Positions 34,687 to 46,088 of a stretch of 64,000 nt of DNA are shown here, one piece after another. Source of the DNA: Leuctra nigra (Eukaryota; Arthropoda; Insecta; Plecoptera; Leuctridae); contig OW203766.1 in assembly GCA_934045905.1 (NCBI GenBank), forward strand, positions 18,470,309-18,534,308. The letters are read 5' to 3'. Position 1 is the first letter of the stretch, and the number at the start of each line of letters is the position of its first letter. Both the position numbers and the translations under genes were made by a program. The notes under the pieces were generated by a model. That model was not told the origin of the DNA. It did not search any database and worked only from the letters and a program-made list of their open reading frames with translations.

Positions 34687-36139
34687 CTTGCCAGCCGTTG
34701 CACTGTGAGAGATGATCAGCGTCTGAGAGATCGGCGTTTACGATGAGATCACGTGAGTTTGTAGCGGAGATTCGCACGAGACGACGGGGATAATTAGCAT
34801 GATATTTCACGCGCGTTGAGCGTGTCACGATAGAGGAGAATGAACCCTCCGTCCGTCTGACTGGTCATGTGATAACACAAATAGAAGCGAACGCTGTGGC
34901 GACAATGATGTTTTGTTTTACGTATTGAATTTTTGTCATGAACATTATTTTAAATGAGCAGTTATTAAAAGTCAATTTTCTCGATTTTGCGTTGCAAACG
35001 TCTGGAATGATGACATCAAGCTCTATCAAAATGCCATTTGATTGATGTCAATAAAATAGAGTGACTCATGGTGACTCATGTCACCATGCCAAAAATTATT
35101 GTATTAACCCATGGGTATTGTATATACCCATTGTATTGTATTAATATTGGCTGCGAAACATTGAAGTGGACATCCGCCCATCTACCTCTCCAGTACAGAA
35201 TGTTATATTACATTCCAAATATTGAAATATTTTGAATTTTTTTTTCTATTTATATTTACAGTTGGCTTATTTAAATATTGATTATTTCAATGGGCGATGT
35301 TCCCAAAAAAATTATAAAATAGCAAATATATATTTCAATAAACAGTTTTGTGATCAAATATTAATTAGTGCCTAAAATTATAATCCAAAACGATTGGTCC
35401 AAATTTATTACAAAATAATCTTCATTGATCTGGTGGTAATCACTTGTTTTCGAGAACAATATGTTTCCTCAAAAAAGAGTTTTGGTCGCGTTGGCAAGGC
35501 CATTGGGCGATATTTGGGCGGAAATAGAAACATCGTTCTTTATACCCCGGTCACTTGTGAACAATTTGGCAGTTCACAATTGGCGTTTAGTGCTGACTAG
35601 AGAGCCTAGATTGTGTGCTGACATTCATACACAAAACAAAATTACATACCAAATATAAAATGGCAGTTAGCTGCCTATTATTAGCGTTTGTAATCCGAAG
35701 AACCTGGGTTCGAATCCCAGTCGTCATGTACAATTTTATTCTGCATGTTACTTCCTAATACCAGCCTAAGTTAGTGCTTCACTAAAAATTCCATCATTTT
35801 CATCTTCATTATCTTCTGTATTTATAGAGCTGATAAAAGGATATAAACAATTAGTTTTAATATGCACTTTACACACAAACGTAATTTGCAGCAGCTAAGC
35901 TAACAAAGCATTGTTCCACACACGGCATCCAAACATGATAATATTTGCGAATTGGTGATTAATTGTGTAACAATAATAGCTATCATAACTTGCGTCAGAA
36001 TTGATATGACTCTTCGATTGTTAATTGCTATTCGTGTTTCTCTTTTCTTTTGGTTCTGATGACGATCTTGAGGTAATTACAAGATGCATTTGTCTAAACA
36101 GCGGCACGTGTGATGGAAATATGTTTACTTTAAAGAGAC
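34687..36139. other. Intergenic region between lectin and lipase 1
   Basis: Divergent spacer that must hold the lectin promoter and the lipase 1 upstream region. No further gene seen. A tRNA-like B box (GGGTTCGAATCCCAG) at about 35,707-35,725 suggests a SINE remnant. Confidence 0.5.
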
Positions 36140-36173
36140 TATAAATGTCTCGAGATGTCTCGAATGCCTCATC
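36140..36173 (+). promoter_or_regulatory. Likely core promoter of lipase 1 (TATA plus initiator)
   Basis: TATAAAT at 36140-36146, and TCATC with its A at 36171, 31 bp downstream of the TATA start, fitting the arthropod TATA-initiator spacing. The ATG at 36222 would leave a roughly 50-nt leader. Confidence 0.4.
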
Positions 36174-36221
36174 GTGTGAAATGTCTTAGAAGTATCTATA
36201 CTGCGTATAAACATCTTCAAG

Positions 36222-39200
36222 ATGGATGTCATCAAAACTCTGAGTTTGTTGGCGAGTTACTTTGTCCTTGTTGTCAGTGGTACTGGTCAGTATATTTTAT
36301 ATAATTTCCATGATTTCATTTTCATAACTCATAAAACTGCAGAGTATAGGTATGCACACTCGGCCAAATAAAAATTGAACGTTGACTAAATTTGAATGAC
36401 TGCTGGTCATGTCCCATAACCAATCAAAGCTTGTTATTATCATTGAAATGTGAGGTCACCTACTAGAGTGAGGCAATTAGATCGCTTAGACTGACTTCTG
36501 ATGGTGCGATCTTACATTTATCAGCCGATTTATTGAACGTTCAATTTTTGTTTGGCCAAGTGTACATATAATTAATATTCGGTAGTTTTGAATGTATTAT
36601 TTTTTAGTAATTTGTCTGAGATACATATTTAAACATCCAAAATGTACACTTGGCCAAACAAAACTTGAACGTTCAATAAATCTGATAGGCTGATAAATGT
36701 AAGATCGCCCCATCAGAAGTCAGTCAAAGCGATCTCATTGTCTCACTCTAGTAGGTGACCTCACATTTCAATGATAATAACAAGCTTTGATTGGTTATGG
36801 GACATGACCAGCAGTCATTCAAATTTGGTCAACGTTCAAGTTTTGTTTGGCCGAGTGTGCCTATCCTTACTCACTATGAAACTTACATATTGCCGTTTTA
36901 ATTGTGTGTGTGTCTTTTCGTTGCCTTTTCCCGTCCCATTGGATAACTTTCAGGGAGTCAAGTTTCTAAACAAAAGAAACGTTCCATACCAAATACGCTG
37001 CAACTTTTAGAACATTTTCACTAAAAGTGTATATTTTACCCATAAATTATGAACTATGGCTTTGTCGGAAACTTCTCGGCGTCGCCTGCAGTCGAATCTA
37101 CGTCACCGACAATTGAAAAACTATCGTACTTAATTTCATTTCTTTCAGATATTCCAATTGACAACTCAGGGAATACTTCAAGCGTATGCTACGGCTACCT
37201 GGGATGTTTCCCCATGGCCTCCCCCTGGTATTCACTAACCCGCCCCGTCCCCGCGCCGCAGTCCCCTGACGTCATCACCACCGGCTTCTACCTCTACACT
37301 CGCGCTCAGCCAGCCCGCTATTACGTCATCAAGCTGCCGGACATCTCACTGACAGGCTCGGACTTCTCGGGGGTCAAACCCACGTTCTTCATCACTCATG
37401 GATACGTGCAAAATGGAAACACCACATGGCTCAGTGACCTCAAGGATGCGTTGCTCCTGAAGGTAAGTCAAAATTAAATACTAGGTAGTAGTTTACGAAA
37501 AAAATCCAAATCAATTCGAGTAATTGACATGAATGTATTGTAAATATGATTTAGGAAATATTTAGGGTTGATAGAGTTTCAACCTGCTTTTGTACGTTAG
37601 TAGAAGCACAGATAGAAAAAGTTTTTGCTCTTGACTGTAAAAAAGTACTAAGTACCAATCAGGATCCCTATTCTAGAACTTTTAAAATCCCAATTCCATT
37701 AGAATTCGATTCCATACAATGTTAATCCTTATGGCCGTGACCGAATTCCATCAGAATAAAATTGGAAAATCGTTCTAGAATAGACCTTTTGGTCTGCTTT
37801 GAAAATCGAATGCAGGCCACCTGGGCAATTATTCACGAAACAGGCTAAGTTTGGGTAATTCGTAGCAAAGATATTATTAAAACTTATTCATAACATCTTT
37901 GCTCATAGTGCCATAAGGAATAACATTGGTCGCCCCCGGTAACACCGTCAAAAAGTTTCGTGAATTACCTGCCTGGACCATCCTGGACGATGCTTTACCA
38001 CCTGAGATCTCTTCATAAAATGAAAATACAATATTTGCACTGAAATCACAATGTAACATGTTTTCTGCTAATACAATCTCTGCATTTAGTACGACGCCAA
38101 TGTGATCATCGTGGATTGGGGCCACGGCTCCTTGGAGATCAACTACCTGCAGGCCGCTGCCAACATCAGAGTGGTCGCTGCAGAAGTTGTGAGGTGAGAT
38201 TACAAGCATAGGCGGACTCAACTGAGAGGCCCTACTAAACCAGACACAACACCAAAACTCCTCGAAATATGAACCCGCAAATTCAAAACATACGACTACA
38301 GTTTGAGTACAAGTTTAAAAATATTTGATTCCAAGCGTCTAAAATCGATTTAAAAAATTAACTTCATGTACCTAATTCATGTTTGTTTGGTAATATGACT
38401 GATAAATTGTCTTCACCAATGGTTTTGTTGCCAGGTTATGCAACTACCTGTACACTCAAGGATCCAGTCCATCCAGCCTGCACTTGATTGGTCACAGTCT
38501 TGGAGCCCAATGCTTCTCCTACGTTGCCAAAGCGATTCCAGGTGTTGCCAGATTAACAGGTAAAGTAAAAGTTGACGTTTCCGGTGATCTGGTAAATTGT
38601 TAAATCTCTCGGTAAATCTGGTTTCCAACTTTTCATTAATTTAGGAAGTTAGTTATAACTTTGCAACAATGACGTTCCTAGAATGACTAATATAAGACTT
38701 CATTTTTATAGCCAAACCAATTTTTATTATTCATTGTTCCTATTTTAGCTTAAAATAGATTTGTAATTAATAGTTAAACGTTAATAATTTTGATTGTATT
38801 AGTACGCTGGATCCCAGTGGTCAACCTTTTTTTAAAAAAGGACAGCCGTCAATAAAATGATTTTCTCTCATTACAAACATGATTGGATGAAGGCAGAATT
38901 ACTGAGACGTTCTCCGATGGCCGGGTACCGGATAGCCGGCCTGCTAATTATACCTGTTTTTACCCCATTATGACCTGCCTGTTGATGCAGTGTTGCCGTC
39001 ACTGAGATGCACCTAACGTCACGGGGATGTAGGAGGGGTGGGGAGGGGATTGTCATTGACGCGGGTGAATTTGAACTTGTTATTACGCCTTGTTTGTACA
39101 TTCAGCTTGTACGGTTTGTGTGTATGTGTTGCCATTTGAGAGTTAGTACCTATACTTAGTATGTTTCAAATAGTGAATCATTTGGATATAGGTTGCATTG

Positions 39201-42200
39201 CATATCAATTTAACTGTGAATTATACTGGAATTAAGTTTCATTCAATCGAACATATTTACTCATAAGAAGATAGTAAATTACAACAAAATATCTTGGCTT
39301 TAAGGGGGTTCGAATCCTTTCGCCAATCTACCTGACATTGTTGTCTTGGCACTTAAAGTGTTCAATATTGCGAGGGTCAATTTCTATTCAATAACCAAAA
39401 AGGTTGTATGAAAAAGGTTTTATTTTATGAGGTTCTGGGAAATTTATGACTGTGGAACGTGCTGTAAACAATGAAACTCTTGAGTAAGGGGGGGAGTACT
39501 GAATATCTTGAGGCCTCACTAACATAATCACAATTAATTTTATTTCAGTATTTAATTTTTTCCTAATTAAATATTAATGACATTACATTATAAAATAGCA
39601 GACTGACAAATTGTAATGATTCCGGATGTGCACAAAAATACCGATTTTTTATATTCAGCCGTTTTCTTATGCAGGTGGCCCTAATGAAGTTTTCATTAAA
39701 GTGTACTCACTCGTACAACCTGCATTCTAATTAGGGCAAATTGGTAGAACTCATTTAAATATCATAAAATAGCCAGATAATGCCCGGTGTGACTAAGCTA
39801 TTTTATATTGCCGTGAGTCTTCAGGTTCAACAACAAATAATTGTGAAAGTCCAAATTTCAGTCACTTTTGGGTTTTAAAATCTCATCCCCTCATGCAACC
39901 TTAAAAGCACTTTCTGTCATTATATTCTTCAAAACAATTTGACTTTATTATTCTCCATTGATGCAAATAGATATTAGAGTTGAAAGTTTCATAAGCAAAT
40001 CTCGCATATCCATATTTTCTTTTATACTCATCATATTGATCCCATTTCATCTTTAAATCAAATGACAAAATCATAGCTGAATCAAATTTGAATCTTGATT
40101 TCTTAATTAAGGTCCTTTTTACTTTTTACACATTTTGCAACAGACAATGTAACCAAAATTTATGCCTCAAGGCGTAAGCATAATGCCTCACGCGTTTCTT
40201 GGGAGATAAGTGAAGTAGCGAATTCAGACAAGATTTGAATATTTTAATTTTGATTTGTACTTTGACTTTAGGCTTCTTTCGAATGTTATGCACAATAGGG
40301 AAGTCTCGTGAAAATTATATTTCAGATTATTAGCTATTTTATGAAAGTTGAGATGTTGCTGAACACAGATGCGGTATTATTTTTGTTGTGGGACGAAACT
40401 TTTTCAAGGATTTCATGTACAAAGTTACATTCAAATGTAAGTTACATTCATTAATTTTTTCTAATTTTAATACAGGAAAATTGACAATGACATCACAATT
40501 TGCTACATTGCATTGCCCTGGCAACAGGAATCACCATGATAACACATTACTGGAGACTTTGAAATGACATCACAGTTCTGATTCCAGTTACAAAAATATC
40601 CAATTACCTACATTTGAATTTGATTTTTATGAATGAAAATGATAAATTTCACGGGTGATAAGTGTGCTTGTCATTGTTCTTTGTGTTGATATTTACACAT
40701 TTCCTAAAATAAAATTTCATGAGACATCCTTATTGAATGCCGGTTTGTAATTTGACGAACGAATTAAACAGTCAGTGATTGGATACAACAAACGTACACC
40801 GACTAAATTAATTTTCTGGCTTAAAATATCAGATTTTTCAATGGGATTTAGGACAAATAAACACTAAGGATTACGATGAACTTACAAACTCACTATAAGT
40901 GCAAAGTGGACATGCAACAAAAAACATTCAACCAATGTTGTAACTATTTAGATACAATAGAACCTTATTTGCTATCTGTATCTACTATCTGTACCTCGAG
41001 ACTCCATACAATCTTCATTTTCTATCTGCATCAGTAAAGTTATTTTTCTTTCATGTTCTGATATTGCAAAATCATTTTGGTTTAAAAGGACACGTGCAAA
41101 TTTGCGTGCACCATTGCATTTGTCTCTTTGGATAAGTGACAATATTTCGTAACTTCCTTTAAATTTCTGGTCCACGTAATTGAAAATTCGAAGACTATAG
41201 CCTCAATTTTCACTTCTTTTACTATTTTGCGCAGATATTATTTTAAAAAGTATCTAGTACCGTATCCAGAATCCAGATAATACATTGAAGCATCTGTACA
41301 TTTAAAAGGTATCTTTTACAACACAGCATTCAACCGACGAATTAGTAAGAGCATTTCTAATGAATTATGGAAATTACTATTTTTGTTTGACATCGAAATC
41401 ACATAAATCTCGAGAACATCATGGCAATGAGATACATTCAATGTCTTCTACGAGACTCTATAAGCACATAGGTATTTGTTTGCTATTTTTATTGTAACAT
41501 AATATTTAACAGAAAATTGAAGTATACCAACAGTGAAACCACAAAAGCAGCCACCTCATTGTGTAATTTAAAGTTTATTCAAATTAAATAATAATATTCG
41601 TCAATATTCGTTCATTTATGGCATGTAGATTATCTTCCCCTTTATCAAATGATAAATTGGTAAATTAATTAAATTAAATTACCTACACAAATGTAACTAA
41701 GCTGTGGATAGACATGAATTTAAACACGACATAAATTCACTTGGAAAAGACACATTTTTAAAACACATCCTGCTCAGAGTATTGATTTGTAAAGAATTTT
41801 GACGAAACTTGGTAGAATTTTTCACCATTCTACATAAACACATGAAAACAGAAACACTATTTGAGGGTTATCGAAAGCACAACGATCGGGAGAAACAAAT
41901 CACTTTCATACTTCTGAACATGTTTTTAAATCTCCCGGTCCGTGACGTATATTATCACGTCATTCCTCCATGACGTCATCACTAGTGTTGATGCTTGCAA
42001 TCACATCTGGCAACACTGCCTTGGCGTGGAGGGAAATATCCCTGCAGAATGGGGTGAAAACCATGGAAAACCTGTTTAATTAGTAGGCCGGCTATCAGGT
42101 ACCCGGCAATCCGAGACGACCCCGAATTACTGAGCTCATCTCAAGAATCATTGAAATGACTTCCGACCTTCTACCTCTGAGGTACTATCTCTGTTCCTCT

Positions 42201-45076
42201 CCAGCTCTGGACCCCGCCCAGCCGGGATTCGAAGGCTACGACAAGGCCGTGCGTCTCGACGTCAGCGACGCCGTCTTCGTGCTCGTCATCCACACCAACG
42301 GCGCCCCCTTCATCCCCCTCCTCGGCTTCGGGATGATGGGGCCGTACGGCCACGTCGACTTCTTCGTCAACGGAGGGAAGTGGCAACCGGGATGTGTGGA
42401 TATTACCTACAACGTGAACATCACCAAGCTCAGCGATCTGGGAAACGCCTCTTACAATGGTAGGTTTCTGCTTTTCATTGAAAGAGCAAGGCTTTTAGCA
42501 CTAAACTTTTTTTAAATTCCGCTACTGCCGGTATACTCAGGCGCGTAGAAGGGGGGAGGATGGGGGATAATCCCCCCTCCCCCACTCGAGCAGGACTGAC
42601 CCCCCATTCACCATACAAAATTAAATTTAGCGTCCCAGAATCACTTATAAATTGCTTTAATTCTTTAAAAATCGCCCTGCGGGGCTAAAACCCAACTCCG
42701 AGTGTCGAAAATCCCCCATGATGAAAGTTTAGTTCCTACGCGCCTGGGTATACTATAGGTTTCACCGTTTCTCCGATATTTTGTACACATGTGAGGACCA
42801 ATTCAGCGGTTTGCAGACTGTTTTTTGGAAATCCGTTGATTGGTTTATATTTTTTTAAATATCTTCTAGTTGGTTGCTCCGATCTAGTCCTAAGGCGGTC
42901 ATGGAAATAAATTCGTCAAACCCTCCATTCACCCCCCCCCCCCCCCCCCCCCCACCTCAGTCATTAACTTGTCCAGTGCTATCGGTCGAGGGGAAGAAAC
43001 TGAAATAATGTAATTAAATGGAAAGCGAAAACGGACGGTTTAAGAGACTGGACTGTACAAGGGAACTGTTACGCCCCAAGGTTTCTCATGCCTGTGTTAT
43101 TGTGTATGTTTCAGTTGTCCAAAACATCGCGAGTTGCTCACATTGTCGCTCATATGAATACTTGATCGAGTCGCTGAAAAGCTCCTGCAATTTCTGGGGA
43201 AAGGAGGCTTCATTGTAAGTTTCACCTTCGCCGTCTTGTAATCCGATGGCAACAAAAATAGCCTTAATTGGTATGTCATAAAGTTCTGAAACAATATAGA
43301 ATAATATCCATTCATAAAAGTTTTGAAAGAATCAGGATTATTATAATTATTAAAAACATCTTGATTGGGATATTTCATCCTGTAGTAGTTTATTTTTTTT
43401 ATTTATTTTTTAAAAAATAAACTAAATAAAAAAAAAAAAATTTAAAAAAAAATTTAAAAATAAACGACTACAGGATGAAATATCCCAATCAAGATGTTTT
43501 TAATAATATCCATTAATATTCGGATGAGTTTGATATCAATTATTTCATAAATAAAAATGTACGTATTTGGGGCTATGCCGTAGTACAACATAAGAGAGAA
43601 ATGATGTAAATTGTATCAACCACCAATGGTGTTGTCATGGTTACAATAATATATTACATCATTCGACGGAATAAAGTTTTCCCGCTAAAAGGACCACAAA
43701 ATTTAAATTTTCATTTAAAATTGAACATTGTTTTGTATGAAAACTGAAAATATTGTATTTTACACGTTGTTATTTGGAAAAAATATATTTGTAGGTAAGT
43801 CATTAAAAAATGTATGCATATTCCTTTTTTACACCGAACCAACTAATCTCTACGAAACTCACTGTTTTCTTTTTAGAAAGACGTCGCGATAATCAATGCA
43901 TTGCTAATGTTTCCAGAGGAATCTCCGGCCTCCAGCCCGCCTGCAGCTCCAGCAGCTGTTCGCCAATGAGTCTGGATGCAATCAATTATCCAGCCAGGGG
44001 ATCGTTCCAGGTCAACACTTACGCCGAGCCTCAGTACTGCAGTGAGTACAAACTGCTTCAAGATCAAATCATCCTGACATATCGTACGAGTATATTGGAG
44101 CGATTGTATGGATCCATTTAGTTAAGGTGCTGCAAGCGCGAGCGATTTTGCCGCGTTTTGCAGGCACTTTTTTGGATACGATTGGAGACAAAATGGGTTG
44201 ACGAAAAGATTTGAAATTTAACCATGATTAGATAAAAGACAAACTTAGGGTTATCCCTTGGTACATTTTTAATTTTTTGCTTTGTTAATTAGTGACTAAT
44301 AATTAGTTGTTTTTTGGTGAAATAAGGTATATTTTCTTGTCTCGCTGGGTGCCATATGAAATTTAATTTGAAAAATGTTCCAAGTGATAACCCTAAGTTT
44401 GTCTTTTATCTAATCATGATTAATATTTGAGATCAATTGGTTCACGGGTATGGCCTCCAATCGTATCGGAAATTTCCTTGTTTTGAGCGGTTTTGTTGAA
44501 TAACCGGCGCCTAACAATGCAATAAGCAAAAATTAAAGAGTGCTAATAATATACAATCAGATTGATCATGTGAACATCTTTTCAATGTTACACCTATACT
44601 TATTAAACAATTTTTCTCCCTCATTCTTCTAAAACGGCCGAGCGCTTGTATCACGAGATATCGACAAAGCTATCCACCATAAGAATATAGTTTCTAAATT
44701 TCATTGATTTATGATTGAGCGAGCTATCCATTATATTAACTCATTTGGCATCTCGGTTATAATTTATTTTTTTCACGTTGTTAGTGATATTTTTCGTGTT
44801 ACTGATATTTTACACATATGAAGGTGACACCTTTGCTTTGATCAAGCTAAAAATTTTCACTCATGTAAAGCCGACCTCCTGTGTTTGAAGAGTGGTTCTG
44901 TAAAAGTTGTTGTTTCCTCTGATTGGTTGAGAAATCAAAATTTACCGATCACGTTCAAATTCTACAACTTCCACAAGTTTTCCTAGTAATTAGTAGTTTA
45001 ATAAGTGATTATATTCTTGTTTCCAGTTCCTGACAATGCGACCGACGCTGTAATGAAGCAGTACAGACAAGCATAA
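36222..45076 (+). CDS. Lipase 1, secreted pancreatic-lipase family enzyme, 8 exons, 390 aa
   Basis: Neutral lipase/phospholipase of the pancreatic family (Pfam Lipase), expected to hydrolyse acylglycerols or phospholipids outside the cell, for example in the midgut. Exons: 36222-36285, 37149-37462, 38090-38193, 38435-38559, 42205-42459, 43115-43214, 43881-44041, 45027-45076; all GT-AG, total 1173 nt. The N-terminal signal peptide ([18 protein letters not shown]) is followed by [13 protein letters not shown] and [12 protein letters not shown]. Triad: Ser182 in GHSLGA, Asp205 in ALDPAQPG, His297 in [11 protein letters not shown]. The lid region lies between the Cys of QPGC and that of ASC. No C-terminal PLAT domain, as usual in insects. 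The exon 7 start uses the AG at 43879-43880, the only nearby one that keeps the frame. Introns hold several transposons. Exon 5 is strikingly GC-rich. Confidence 0.9.
36353..36861. mobile_element. Fold-back element with TA flanks (lipase 1 intron 1)
   Basis: Inverted arms of about 190-200 bp starting GCACACTCGGCCAAA and containing GACATGACCAGCAGTCATTC on one side and its complement on the other. TA on each flank. 509 bp, no transposase. Confidence 0.75.
38893..42135. mobile_element. Possible large TIR element in lipase 1 intron 4
   Basis: The left end region (GGCCGGGTACCGGATAGCCG, about 38920) is inverted at about 42,088-42,115 (as CCGGGTACCTGATAGCCGGC), and similarity extends inward over roughly 150 bp on each side, including CAGTGTTGCC. 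The 3-kb interior is AT-rich and has no recognised transposase. A smaller MITE is nested at 40293-40735. Could also be two independent copies of one repeat. Confidence 0.4.
40293..40735. mobile_element. MITE family shared by lipase introns, copy in lipase 1 intron 4
   Basis: Ends AATAGGGAAGTCTCGTGAAA and the inverse of AATAAGGATGTCTCATGAAA. A related copy is at 51685-52189 and a left-arm relative at about 63117-63260. Confidence 0.6.
42538..42746. mobile_element. hAT-type MITE with perfect 8-bp target duplication (lipase 1 intron 5)
   Basis: TIR CAGGCGCGTAG / CTACGCGCCTG, flanked by GGTATACT at 42530-42537 and 42747-42754. The 8-bp duplication and CAG start fit hAT. 209 bp. Confidence 0.85.
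43341..43508. repeat. Inverted repeat with A/T spacer (lipase 1 intron 6)
   Basis: About 48-bp arms (AAAAACATCTTGATTGGGAT ... CATCCTGTAGT) are near-perfect complements around a roughly 70-bp A/T spacer, giving a strong hairpin. Short direct repeats AATAATATCCATT lie outside. Confidence 0.8.
44165..44590 (+). repeat. Fold-back repeat in lipase 1 intron 7
   Basis: GATACGATTGGAG near 44175 and ACAAACTTAGGGTTATC near 44231 recur inverted at 44375-44480. The right half is shared with OR-D intron 1 (23905-24225). Confidence 0.6.
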
Positions 45077-45149
45077 TCATCTTATGAAGCATCGTCATCA
45101 TGCAGCTGACCATGCATCAGGATTCTGTATTGCTTGAGATGACGGATTC

Positions 45150-45155
45150 AATAAA
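45150..45155 (+). terminator. Polyadenylation signal of lipase 1
   Basis: AATAAA, 74 nt after the stop codon; the next bases are AT-rich with TGTGTTT downstream. Confidence 0.7.
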
Positions 45156-46088
45156 ATCACATAACAACATGATTGCATGTGTTTATTTACGCAGATATTA
45201 AGTTCCTTCCCTCTACGATCTCATTATGAACACATTCATCTCGTTTTTAAGCTCCTTATTATAATCGATTTATTACTTGTCATACTAAACTACTTTGTAA
45301 TTACTTTACAACTTTGTAAACTCTTGTGTTTTAAATGTAATGATTTAAACGGTAATTCATGGCAGAACCGGGGCTCGAACCTCTGATCAAATTACAAGTT
45401 ATGGTGGCAAATATTTTCATGTGCATCTTTTGATCAATAATATGGGCATGAATTTCAAAGTTATCTGGCGATAGGTATAATGTAGTTAACGATTTGAAAC
45501 ATTTTAGAATGCATTAATATAAAGCCGAAAACACTTTTACAGAACTACTTGAATCATTATATTTTATTATTGATGAAAATAATGTTACAAGCGCTTAACT
45601 TGTGAAAGAAATATTTTCTGTATGCATTAAAGGTATTTAAGAATGAAGAATAAAGTCAACAAAGCAAAGCATTTTTGTATACATTGTACCTTCATTGTTT
45701 ATGAATGTGTTTTATAAAATGTTACCTTGAATAAAGATAGGTAAAATCATCATTGAGGATTTTATTGTTGAGACCAGTGGTGTGGTGTAGAAATATAACA
45801 ATTTCAATTACAAAGATTGTTTGTATATGTACCTACGCTAAAATAATTCAGTTATAAATTTTCTAGTTAATTATCCAACCCATTAAATTAAAACTCTGCT
45901 TTACTTAATAATTAAAAAATAAGAAAAATAATCCAGAAAAATAATCCAAAAAAATAATCGATGTGTAATTATTTCTTATATTTTAGTTGAACTTTAAATA
46001 AGTTGAACCGAAATAAAATACAGCTGCATAAAATCAATAAATTATAATTATTTTTTCTTACGACCGACTACAAGAAAACTGTATAAAT
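45156..46088. other. Intergenic region between lipase 1 and OR-E
   Basis: AT-rich, no gene seen. A reversed tRNA-like B box (GGGGCTCGAACCTC at about 45,369) hints at a SINE remnant. Confidence 0.5.

Noticed and set aside
34565..34828. 87-residue protein overlapping lectin exon 1
   Set aside because: Wrong frame: the signal-peptide exon (34624-34686) in the other frame splices correctly to the lectin domain.
35394..35658. Two overlapping small open frames before lipase 1
   Set aside because: No family resemblance, splice support or conservation can be seen; likely chance.
42932..42953. Long poly-C/poly-G runs (also near 8950, 9035, 49850, 50120)
   Set aside because: Simple homopolymers of uncertain length, some inside transposons; no function can be argued.
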